Below are positions 43,488 through 51,640 of a stretch of DNA of 64,000 nt, in pieces. The first letter of the stretch is position 1, and each line of letters begins with the position of its first letter. Source of the stretch: Luminiphilus syltensis NOR5-1B (GTDB taxonomy: Bacteria > Pseudomonadota > Gammaproteobacteria > Pseudomonadales > Halieaceae). Made by a program: the position numbers and the translations under genes. The stretch is from the NCBI RefSeq assembly GCF_000158175.1, contig NZ_DS999411.1, forward strand, positions 29,649-93,648. The letters are read 5' to 3'. A model generated the notes under the pieces. That model saw only the letters and a program-made list of their open reading frames with translations. It was not told where the DNA came from and searched no databases.

Positions 43488-44630
43488 ATGATGCAAAGAC
43501 AGCAGAGAGGGGCGAGGCAACGCATGAAGAAAGTCATTGCTAAGAGCGGCGTATCGCAAAAAGAATTTCCATCGACGCCACTGGTGGTGACCGGCGCCCG
43601 GCTTGACCAGATTCGCAAGACGGTATTCGAGAAGAACCCTATTGAACAGGCAGGAATCGCCGCGGGTCGGAAACTGATCGTCGGCTCACCTCAGAGTATG
43701 GGGACAAATACGGGCTTTAACCCCTGCGGGGCGCGCCATTACCTCAGCCGTGACGAGGGCAGCGGCTACTGGGATATGCTCTATATTATGGATGGACTGC
43801 TGGTCTCCATCGCCGATGCCCAATACCGACAACGAATTGACACCCACTGGCCCGACGACAAAGTGCTTAAAGTGCGGCTGACCTTATCAGGTCGGATGCT
43901 TGACACCGGCGGACAGATCCTCAGTGGTCCCGGGGACTGCACCATCAATTCGTTCAGCGGTCATCGCGAAATCCCCTATCAATTGGACGCCGTCGACGAG
44001 CCATTCCAGAGCGTGTGCATCCATTTATCGCGGCCGGTACTGGAGTTGCTTCATCTCGATAGCAGCGTGCTGCAAGACCCCTTCCTCTCGCTCTATGAGC
44101 GCGATGAATTGCCGGATAGCCATTACAAGCTTACTGCGCCAAATACACTGATCGGACTGGCCCGGGAAATGGTGGAATCGCGGGACAGGTTTTCTGCCAA
44201 TACGCGCCGGCTCTACCTCGGCGCCAGAGCGCTGGAAATTCTCGTCACCGTGATAGAGCAGTATCGTAGCAAGGCCATACCCAATACCGGTGCCAACCGT
44301 GTGTCACAGCGGGATGTCTCGCGCATCCACGAGGCCCACCGTATTCTTGGAGCGAGCTATGCAGCGCCGCCATCGATTCAGGAACTGGCAAGGCTCGTCG
44401 GCATCAATACCACCAAACTTAAGCTAGGATTCCGCGAAATCTTTGGGACTACCGTTCAGGGGTTCATCATCCAGCAGCGTATGGAGAACGGCCTGCTACT
44501 GATCGAGAACACAGACCTGTCCATTTCGGAGATTGGTTATCGTGTCGGCTATAGCTACCCGGCCAGCTTCACTCAGGCTATACGTAAGCATTACGGCAAA
44601 ACACCCCAGGCGCTTCGAGGAGAATCATGA
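43488..44630 (+). CDS. AraC-family transcriptional regulator
   Basis: A 380-residue regulator. The C-terminal 100 residues contain the two AraC helix-turn-helix motifs: PSIQELARLVGINTTKLKLG and LSISEIGYRVGYSYPASFTQ, then RKHYGKTPQALR. The N-terminal part is a ligand-sensing region of unknown fold, with a GHREIPYQLDAVDEPFQSV-like segment resembling PchR-type regulators. ATG 43488 is used; ATG 43524 with GAGG in front is also possible. It is divergent from the VOC-TonB-amidohydrolase operon and ends 15 bases from a convergent amidohydrolase gene. It is the only transcription factor in the 31-58 kb region and probably controls much of it. Confidence 0.85.
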   Translation: MMQRQQRGARQRMKKVIAKSGVSQKEFPSTPLVVTGARLDQIRKTVFEKNPIEQAGIAAGRKLIVGSPQSMGTNTGFNPCGARHYLSRDEGSGYWDMLYIMDGLLVSIADAQYRQRIDTHWPDDKVLKVRLTLSGRMLDTGGQILSGPGDCTINSFSGHREIPYQLDAVDEPFQSVCIHLSRPVLELLHLDSSVLQDPFLSLYERDELPDSHYKLTAPNTLIGLAREMVESRDRFSANTRRLYLGARALEILVTVIEQYRSKAIPNTGANRVSQRDVSRIHEAHRILGASYAAPPSIQELARLVGINTTKLKLGFREIFGTTVQGFIIQQRMENGLLLIENTDLSISEIGYRVGYSYPASFTQAIRKHYGKTPQALRGES

Positions 44631-44644
44631 GCGGATTGATTCGC

Positions 44645-46075
44645 TCAGTCAGTCTTCGCGGTAAGGGACGTCTCGATATCCTCGAGCATCTCATTTATGC
44701 GCGTTTCGGAGTACAATTGACCTGCCTTGACGACGCTCCGGGGCGCCTTTAGTACGGTCAGATCCTGCAGTGGATTGCCTGACAATAAAACAAGGTCGGC
44801 AATCGCCCCCGGCCGTACTTCACCCAGTTCGCCCTCCATTTGCAGATAGCGAGCAGGTTCCAGAGTCGCGGAACGGATCACATCCGCCACGGGAATCCCC
44901 AGTTTATGCATTGACAGCATTTCGTCGACCAGAACCCAGCCAGCGCCCGCAGGGTAACTGTCGGTGCCTGCCAAAATGGGCGCTCCCGCTTCATGGAGCG
45001 CCAGCAGTGCCTCTCGCTGAAGTCTCAGGTGAATATCTTCCGCGCGTTGCTCGGCTTCGGAAAGCTCGAAATACGTCTCCGCTATACTGCCCTGCTTCAT
45101 TATCCCTATAAACGGCCTCATGGAAGGTTTAAAAAACCCCTCGATACCCTCCATCCACGGCACCGGGTCGGTGGTGAAGTTCCGCATAACGCGGATCGTC
45201 GGCACAAACCAGTGCCCCTCCTTACGGGCTACTCGGGCGAGTTCCTGTACACGCTGGGTGTCAATGTAATCGTCCGTGGAAACTTCACCGGCGGCGATCC
45301 TCGTCAACAGCGCTTTGGCCCTATCATCGAAGGCGGCAAGGCTCGGGTTGGCAAGTGTGCGATCTCTGGCGACAGCCCAAAGTACACCCGCCAGATGCTC
45401 AGACGTACGCATCCCGCCGCGGATGGCGTCCAGCATAGGTACGTCCTGGGGAACATGGCCGGCTACCTGCATGTGGTGTCTGCGGCCCGCATCAAGGATG
45501 GCCGCAAACACATCCGGCGTCAGTCGGGAATAGGTTTTAACAAAGTCATAACCCGCTCTTTTCTGCCCGAGTACAAACAGCTCTGCACCCTCGGGGTCCG
45601 TCAGTTCCGGACCAGCCTGAATTGCCGGCGATCCGTCGATAACAGCTCCGGCGGTGATGATTCGGGCACCGGCTAAGGTCCCCTCTTCGACGGCGGCCTT
45701 CCAAGCCAGAGTCTGGGGATTACCCCACATATTCCGAATCGTAGTCACACCTCTCAGCATATTGAGCGTCGCATGCTCCTCCACCATCAGGTGATAGTGC
45801 ATGTCCATCAGACCCGGTGCCAGGTATGAGCCACCGCCATCAATGACGACATCCTCCGAATCAACCGCAACCTCGCTATCGGCCACAATGTCAACAATGC
45901 GCTCGCCCTCGATTCGAACGGCACGACCCTCGAGCACGCGTCCGTTGCGTACGTCGACGACATTTACATCACGGAACAAGAGTGCATCGGCGCTGGCGCC
46001 GGCGGTCGCAAATAGAGCAAGCGACAGTGCGGCTGTCCAATGTCGGAGTTCGTAAGGACCAAACGATAATGTCAT
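44645..46075 (-). CDS. Secreted amidohydrolase of the TTIRNMWG group
   Basis: A 476-residue exported amidohydrolase. The metal and catalytic residues are in LMDMHYHL, DFVKTYSRL, VAGHVPQD, TSEHLAG and AGTDSYPAG. It carries TTIRNMWGNP, the same signature as the proteins at 38767 and 34365, and so is a close paralogue. The signal peptide is cut near AGASAD. It is monocistronic on the minus strand and converges on the AraC gene. Its promoter lies in the 300-base divergent region shared with the oxidoreductase operon. Likely substrates are dipeptides or N-acyl amino acids in the periplasm; the exact one is unknown. Confidence 0.85.
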   Translation of the reverse strand: MTLSFGPYELRHWTAALSLALFATAGASADALLFRDVNVVDVRNGRVLEGRAVRIEGERIVDIVADSEVAVDSEDVVIDGGGSYLAPGLMDMHYHLMVEEHATLNMLRGVTTIRNMWGNPQTLAWKAAVEEGTLAGARIITAGAVIDGSPAIQAGPELTDPEGAELFVLGQKRAGYDFVKTYSRLTPDVFAAILDAGRRHHMQVAGHVPQDVPMLDAIRGGMRTSEHLAGVLWAVARDRTLANPSLAAFDDRAKALLTRIAAGEVSTDDYIDTQRVQELARVARKEGHWFVPTIRVMRNFTTDPVPWMEGIEGFFKPSMRPFIGIMKQGSIAETYFELSEAEQRAEDIHLRLQREALLALHEAGAPILAGTDSYPAGAGWVLVDEMLSMHKLGIPVADVIRSATLEPARYLQMEGELGEVRPGAIADLVLLSGNPLQDLTVLKAPRSVVKAGQLYSETRINEMLEDIETSLTAKTD

Positions 46076-46375
46076 TCTTAATAACCTTGTTTATGTATTG
46101 CTTCGTTGGAAAACGCCTGCTGCGGACGGCCGCTCCCGCGAGCAGCGTCTGAACTTCCTACCACCTACTCTATCTTAAGGCTATCAACAGTAACCTTAGG
46201 AAAGATTGCCCTGACGGTTGAATTCCTTATGTTCATAATTGCAGATAGTAAGCTACCTCGAAAGCGCGAAAGCCCTCGGCAATAGTTTTTCAACCGTTGT
46301 ACGTAGCGAGCCCTCAATGGTCGAGGTAATCTGCATGACGGTCACCATTATCCGTGTTGCCCCGCAGGAGCTCCC
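46076..46375. promoter_or_regulatory. Divergent promoter region with AraC-site candidate
   Basis: A 300-base non-coding gap between the amidohydrolase and oxidoreductase genes. It holds ACGGTTGAATTCCTTAT (46214-46230), the near copy of the motif beside the AraC gene, and a TAAGG / CCTTA inverted pair (46176-46180 and 46194-46198). No RNA gene or further frame is supported. Confidence 0.45.
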
Positions 46376-47386
46376 ATGAAAGCCACACTCACTGTCGCCC
46401 ACGGCGACCGCTCGATGCTGCAGTTTCGCGACGATCATCCCACCCCGACGGCTGGAACTGGCCAGGTGGTGGTGAACGTCGCAGCGTGCGCCGTCAATTT
46501 CCACGACGTATTCACCAGGCGGGGCATGCCAGGCATTACCCTCGATCTACCCGTCGTGGTCGGCTCTGATATCGCCGGCACCGTAGCGTCGGTGGGCAGT
46601 GACGTCGATCAAAGCTGGGTGGGCAAGCGTGTACTGGTTGACCCGGTTTATTTCCACGATGGCAAGCCGCACATGATCGGGGAAACCGTCGACGGTGGCC
46701 GTGCAGAACAGGTGGCCGTGCCAGCGGAAAACCTTATCGAACTTCCCGACAGTGTCAGTTTCGAGGCTGCCGCCAGCCTGCCATTAGCCTACGGCACGGC
46801 CTGGCGAATGATGGTCACCATCGGCAACGTAACCGAGGGCGAAAAGGTCCTGGTGCTGGGTGCCAGCGGCGGCGTCGGCGCGGCCTGTGTGCAGATAGCC
46901 AAGCTGCGCGGCTGCGAGGTGCTGGCGTGTGCGAGCAGTGAGCAGAAGCTGCAGCGCCTGCGCGATATTGGCGCTGATCACGTTCATAACTATGTAGAAA
47001 CACCGTTCCTCGACGGCGTGAAATCTGTTTATGGCAAGCCACGCTTAGATGGTAGCGGCGGCGTTACGGTAGCCGTTAACTTTACTGGTGGAGACACCAT
47101 GCCTGCTACACAGCGCTGCGTTTCTTTGGGCGGCCGTATTCTCACTTGCGGTGCAACGGCCGGTTACGACCTACAGGTCGACGCACGCTACTGGTGGAGC
47201 TATGAGCACAAGATGTTGGGTTCAGACGGCTGGAAGCGCAGCGATCTCGAGGCACTGGTGGCGCTGATTGCCGAGGGCCGACTCGATCCAGTGGTGGACG
47301 TGGAGCTGCCCATCAGCGAGGCAGCTGAGGCCGAGCGCATGATCGAAGATCGGGAGGTCTTCGGTAAAATTTTGCTCAAGCCCTGA
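46376..47386 (+). CDS. NADPH:quinone oxidoreductase family protein (zinc-less MDR)
   Basis: A 336-residue medium-chain dehydrogenase/reductase. GSDIAGTVASVGSDVD, LPLAYGTAWRMM and the NADPH motif VLGASGGVGAACVQIAKL are clear. The structural-zinc cysteines of alcohol dehydrogenases are absent, as in quinone reductases and enoyl reductases. GGAG lies before the ATG. An acyl-CoA ligase gene begins 7 bases after its stop and a VOC gene follows, so the three are one operon. It probably reduces an activated double bond or a quinone formed during breakdown of the imported compound. Confidence 0.85.
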   Translation: MKATLTVAHGDRSMLQFRDDHPTPTAGTGQVVVNVAACAVNFHDVFTRRGMPGITLDLPVVVGSDIAGTVASVGSDVDQSWVGKRVLVDPVYFHDGKPHMIGETVDGGRAEQVAVPAENLIELPDSVSFEAAASLPLAYGTAWRMMVTIGNVTEGEKVLVLGASGGVGAACVQIAKLRGCEVLACASSEQKLQRLRDIGADHVHNYVETPFLDGVKSVYGKPRLDGSGGVTVAVNFTGGDTMPATQRCVSLGGRILTCGATAGYDLQVDARYWWSYEHKMLGSDGWKRSDLEALVALIAEGRLDPVVDVELPISEAAEAERMIEDREVFGKILLKP

Positions 47387-47393
47387 GCGCCTG

Positions 47394-48908
47394 ATGAACA
47401 GCTCCGTCGCTTCGTTTACCAACCTCGGCGACTGCCTGCGCCTCCCAGCCCGGGCAAGCAATGAAGCTCTGATTGCACTCGACGAGTGCGGTGCGGTACT
47501 GGAACGCCTGACTGCCAGCGAGGTGGATGCGCGCATCAATACGGTGGCCAACCGTCTGCAGCAAGCGGGGCTCAAACCGGGGGAACGCGCGCTGCTCCTG
47601 GGTGGCAACAGTCTGCCCTATCTGCTTGCTTACCTGGCCACCATGCGGCTTGGCGCGGTCGCGGTACCCTTGAACCCTGTACTTCCCGAAGCGACCCGCG
47701 AGCACGTAATTCAGGATGCGGGCTGTAGCCTGTGTTTCCACGACGCCGATTTAACCGGCCTGCCCACCAATATCAGGCTTATCTCATTTGACGACGACAG
47801 TGTCTTTGCAGCAGACGAAAATCTGGCCAACTTCAGCTGCTTTGACCCCGGGCCGGATGACATTGCTGAAGTGCTCTATACCTCCGGTTCGACGGGCGCC
47901 CCTAAAGGAGTTCCTCTGACACACCACGGCCAGTGCTGGGCGCTGACTCACTACTTCAACAACCTTGAGGGCGAAACACCTGAGCGTATTGCCGTGGCGA
48001 CACCGCTTTACCACATGAACGGCTTCTTCCTTACCACCATGGCCCTTTCCAATCGGATGGCCATACACCTGATGCCCCGTTTCGACGCGGCCACCTGGCT
48101 GCAGGTCATCGCCGAAAACAGTATCGGGTATGTTACCGGCGTGCCAACTATGTTTGCTCTTGCCGCGCAGTTGAGCAATCGACCCTCAAAGGAGGCGCTG
48201 AAGCACGTGACGCAGGCGTTTCTGGGGTCGTCCCCGGTGTCGGATTCATTGGTAGCACAGGTGCTGACGCTTTTTCCTGAGGCCACAATCCGCAACAGCT
48301 ACGGTACAACCGAAGCCGGGCCGATTGTTTTCCGCGACCATCCGGGGGGGCTGCAGCGCCCGCCTACCAGCGTTGGCTATCCCGTTGCCGATATCGACTG
48401 GCGGTTTAGCAACGGCTCCGATGTCGAGGGTCCGCTGGAGCTCTGTACTCCTGCGGTGTCGCCGGGTTATCTCAACCGACCGAATGCCAATGCCAAAGCC
48501 TTTGCGGCGGGCTGGTACCGAACCGGCGACATCATGCGGCGCGATGAAAACGGCTTCTTTTACTTCGTCGGTCGCGAGGACGACATGTTCGTTTGTGGCG
48601 GCGAGAATATTTACCCGGGCCAGGTAGAGGCGCTGCTGGAAAAGCACCCCGCCGTCTCTCAGGCAGCGGTGATACCTATGCCCCACACCACAAAAGGCCA
48701 GGCCCCAGCGGCCTTTGTAGTTCTGACACCCGGCGCCGTAAGTAACGAGGAGGCTATCAAGCACTTCAGTCTTGAGAATGGCCCGGCCTTTGCCCATCCC
48801 CGGCGTGTGATTATCCTCGATGCTATGCCGCTTGGAGGCACACGGAAGGTCGATCGAAGAGCCCTGGCGGCGCAGCTAGATGCGTTGTTAGCGAAAGACG
48901 CCAGCTAA
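47394..48908 (+). CDS. Acyl-CoA ligase / AMP-binding synthetase
   Basis: A 504-residue adenylate-forming enzyme that activates a carboxylic acid with ATP and CoA. Motifs are in order: the P-loop YTSGSTGAPKGVP, the adenine region NSYGTTEAGP, the hinge region GWYRTGDIMRR, and the C-terminal lysine region GGTRKVDRRAL. The latter replaces the usual TGKxxR but keeps a lysine. VCGGENIYPGQVE is also typical. It is a full-length CoA ligase, unlike the fragment at 9.2 kb. In its operon it could activate an acid freed by the periplasmic amidohydrolases. Acid specificity is not predictable. Confidence 0.85.
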   Translation: MNSSVASFTNLGDCLRLPARASNEALIALDECGAVLERLTASEVDARINTVANRLQQAGLKPGERALLLGGNSLPYLLAYLATMRLGAVAVPLNPVLPEATREHVIQDAGCSLCFHDADLTGLPTNIRLISFDDDSVFAADENLANFSCFDPGPDDIAEVLYTSGSTGAPKGVPLTHHGQCWALTHYFNNLEGETPERIAVATPLYHMNGFFLTTMALSNRMAIHLMPRFDAATWLQVIAENSIGYVTGVPTMFALAAQLSNRPSKEALKHVTQAFLGSSPVSDSLVAQVLTLFPEATIRNSYGTTEAGPIVFRDHPGGLQRPPTSVGYPVADIDWRFSNGSDVEGPLELCTPAVSPGYLNRPNANAKAFAAGWYRTGDIMRRDENGFFYFVGREDDMFVCGGENIYPGQVEALLEKHPAVSQAAVIPMPHTTKGQAPAAFVVLTPGAVSNEEAIKHFSLENGPAFAHPRRVIILDAMPLGGTRKVDRRALAAQLDALLAKDAS

Positions 48909-48940
48909 GGTACTGCCTGAAAAAAGGATTTGTTCATTCC

Positions 48941-49609
48941 ATGACACTGAGTTGCGAGATCGATCACGTGCTTATCGGCTGCCCATCTCTAGATGACGCC
49001 AATCTCTGGTTTGAAAACTGCACCGGCGTCAAGCCACAGCCTGGCGGTTCACACCCGGGTCGCGGGACCTGCAACGCGCTGGTTTCACTGACCGGTGAAA
49101 CCTACCTTGAGTTGATCGCACCGGATGCAACGCAGAGCGCACGCTCGGTGGCGCGTAACGAATGTGAAAAGTTAACGGCTCCCGCTTTCTGCTGGTGGGC
49201 ATTGCGCACCGATGATCTGTCGGGAACGCGAGACATCCTGGTTAGCTCCGGGGTCACCTGCAGCGACATATTACACGGAAGTCGCAAGACACCCGATGGG
49301 TTGACAGTAAACTGGAAACTACTGATGACAGCAGATGACGACCTCGGTTGCCATCTGCCCTTCTTTATCAGTTGGGCAAACGAGACGCAGCATCCCGGTG
49401 CCAAGCAGTCTGCGGGATCCATCGACCGGTTGACGTTTTGCGGGCCGCAAGCAATGCGCCTGAAAGAAATACTAAAAGCGGTAGGACTTAAAGCGGGCAC
49501 CATCGATTACTTCGCCAGTGAAACGCCACGGCAGCGCCTTGACTTGCGCTTCAGAGAAACAATGTTCACCGTACTGGGGGCGGACGCCTTATTGCCCTCG
49601 TTGAGCTAA
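48941..49609 (+). CDS. Glyoxalase-like (VOC, PF13468-type) protein
   Basis: A 222-residue protein. CEIDHVLIGCPSLDDANLWF and ETYLELIAPDATQ at the start are hallmarks of the glyoxalase-like PF13468 group, followed by LPFFISWANETQHPG. It is shorter than the VOC protein at 42492 and belongs to the same broad group. It is the last gene of the oxidoreductase-ligase operon, 32 bases after the ligase gene. The two operons each encode one VOC protein, which hints at related reactions. The function is unknown. Confidence 0.75.
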   Translation: MTLSCEIDHVLIGCPSLDDANLWFENCTGVKPQPGGSHPGRGTCNALVSLTGETYLELIAPDATQSARSVARNECEKLTAPAFCWWALRTDDLSGTRDILVSSGVTCSDILHGSRKTPDGLTVNWKLLMTADDDLGCHLPFFISWANETQHPGAKQSAGSIDRLTFCGPQAMRLKEILKAVGLKAGTIDYFASETPRQRLDLRFRETMFTVLGADALLPSLS

Positions 49610-49666
49610 CGGACCATTCAAAGAAGTCTGTTCATGCTAAAAGAAGGGCTTATCTCGGCGACCGAG

Positions 49667-51616
49667 TTACAGCGACGAGTTCAAACCTAGGACTTGCCAG
49701 CCGTAGACCCTCTCATGTGCCGTAGTCCTGCCCCCTCGGACGTCGAATAAAACCTGCGAAGGATACTTTTCCCCAAAGTAAACGCTGTTGCGCGCGACAA
49801 AAGGATCCTCCTGCTCATAATGCGGCGTCATAGTATTCATGTTTCGCGAAAACCGGGGAAAATTTGACGACGAGACTTCGACTCTGATTCTGTGACCCTG
49901 CTTGAAAGTATTGGCCGTATTCATTGGGGCAAATGTCACACGATAAACCTCACCCTCTGACATTGCGGGTGCCTGCGCCTCATATCCGTCACGCCAACTG
50001 ACCCGCTGTATGTTCTCGTCAATGTTGTAGGCCGCTCCATCGGGAAACACATCAACGAGCTTTATCGTGAAATCTGTATCCGCTGCGTCGGAAGAAACAT
50101 ACAAAGTCACGTTGACCTCGCCCGCTACTTTCAAATCGTGCTCCAGCGGCTCACTAGTGTAAACGAGAACATCCGCCCGGGCTTCAACGGCTCGCTGGTC
50201 ACGCATACCGTCTTTGTAGTCGGGCCCCATACAGCACGCGTCTCCGCCAACTGAAGGCACTGGGTTCATTGGGTCAAAGGTGAAGCTATCAGACCCATCA
50301 GCCGGCGTTTTCCTCTGGAGAACCCCGTCACCGAACAAACTGTTGGCACCCTCTCCGGACTCGAGGTAGAAGACATGAGGTTCAGCATCCGTCGGTGGCC
50401 AGGATTCCGATTCGACCCATATTTCATTACCCATGTCGTAGTACTGAACAGGAGGCACATTCCTGTTGAAACCATTGCTCTCGCCCTTCATAAAATGGTC
50501 GAAGAAGTCGAGAATCAGGTCATAAGCGCCGATATCGGCATTCGCGAATTCTCGGTCCCCGACTTCGCCGACGTCATCATCAAAGAAGTTGCAGTGAAGG
50601 TTGGGTCCCACTACCGCGTATTGAGCCTCTGAGGAAGCGCGTTTGGAGTTTTGCCGGGCATGATTAAACAGGGCAAGATTCGGGCCGACGGAAATGTCGA
50701 ACCAGGAGTTTAACCAGAGCGCAGGCGTGTTGATCTGCATGGTGTCCGCGTAAAACAAACCACCTTGACGCCACTCGCCAGATGAAGGATCGCGATTGAT
50801 CAGTTCCTCCCAGGTGGCGCTGGCCATACCGGCCTCATCGTTGATCTTGCTGATCGGCAGCGTTTTAAAAACCTCGCCCCAATCAGCCGGAGGCACAGAC
50901 GGAGACAGGTCGTACCATTTTGAAATTTTCTCTCGCAGCTCTGGCGTCGTGGCCGCAGGGAAGAGCGGGCGCATGCCCGGCTGCATATAGTCATACATCC
51001 AGGCAGAAAATAATAACTGCACCGCGCCGCCGCGATAGAGATTACCGTGCTCGGTGTAGGGGCCGACTGCACCGATACCCGCACCTGCGCCGGCGGGCAC
51101 TATCGCAGCCAGTGCCGGATGATCTGTGGCGGATAAAGCCAGCTGCCATTCGGCTGAAGAGGAACAGCCGTAGAGTCCCACTTTTCCATTCGACCACTCC
51201 TGTTCGGCGATCCAGTCCAGCATGTCGGACCCGTCCTTTTGCGGTCGCCCGAGAATCTCGTAGTCACCCTCAGAGAAAAATAAACCACGCTCGTTCTGGA
51301 GAATCACAGCGTACCCGCGATCAATCGCTTTCATCATCCACGCAAGACGGAATGCCGGGAGCGGGTCGTAGTCATAAGGAAGCCGATTCAGAATGGCCGG
51401 TATTTTGCCCGTAGTGTTTTTTGGTATGTAGACGTCCGTCGAAAGATGAACACCATCGCGCATCTCTACATTCAGCTTACGGTGTGCGGTAACCTTGGCC
51501 AGGAACTGCTCACGCAGATCTTCGACTGTGGTTACGGCGTAAGATGTATCAGCCATTCCCAGCCGCGCTGTCAATGTCAGCATTACGAAGCTGGCTATTC
51601 TCCAACCTTTAGTCAT
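49667..51616 (-). CDS. Secreted CocE/NonD hydrolase, divergent copy
   Basis: A 649-residue exported serine hydrolase of the same family as the proteins at 30988 and 51641 but more distant. It has EMRDGVHLSTDVYIPKN, the nucleophile in GCSSSAEWQ (the usual Y-x-G is changed), the aspartate in LNSWFDISVG and the histidine in GPNLHCNFFDD. The jelly-roll ends GHRIRVEVSSSNFPRFSRN. Ser, Asp and His are all kept, so it should be active. The signal peptide is cut near GMADT. It lies 24 bases after the sister gene and is the last gene of the minus-strand run. It may prefer a different peptide or ester. Confidence 0.85.
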   Translation of the reverse strand: MTKGWRIASFVMLTLTARLGMADTSYAVTTVEDLREQFLAKVTAHRKLNVEMRDGVHLSTDVYIPKNTTGKIPAILNRLPYDYDPLPAFRLAWMMKAIDRGYAVILQNERGLFFSEGDYEILGRPQKDGSDMLDWIAEQEWSNGKVGLYGCSSSAEWQLALSATDHPALAAIVPAGAGAGIGAVGPYTEHGNLYRGGAVQLLFSAWMYDYMQPGMRPLFPAATTPELREKISKWYDLSPSVPPADWGEVFKTLPISKINDEAGMASATWEELINRDPSSGEWRQGGLFYADTMQINTPALWLNSWFDISVGPNLALFNHARQNSKRASSEAQYAVVGPNLHCNFFDDDVGEVGDREFANADIGAYDLILDFFDHFMKGESNGFNRNVPPVQYYDMGNEIWVESESWPPTDAEPHVFYLESGEGANSLFGDGVLQRKTPADGSDSFTFDPMNPVPSVGGDACCMGPDYKDGMRDQRAVEARADVLVYTSEPLEHDLKVAGEVNVTLYVSSDAADTDFTIKLVDVFPDGAAYNIDENIQRVSWRDGYEAQAPAMSEGEVYRVTFAPMNTANTFKQGHRIRVEVSSSNFPRFSRNMNTMTPHYEQEDPFVARNSVYFGEKYPSQVLFDVRGGRTTAHERVYGWQVLGLNSSL

Positions 51617-51640
51617 TGGATACTCCTAAGAAACCACGTG

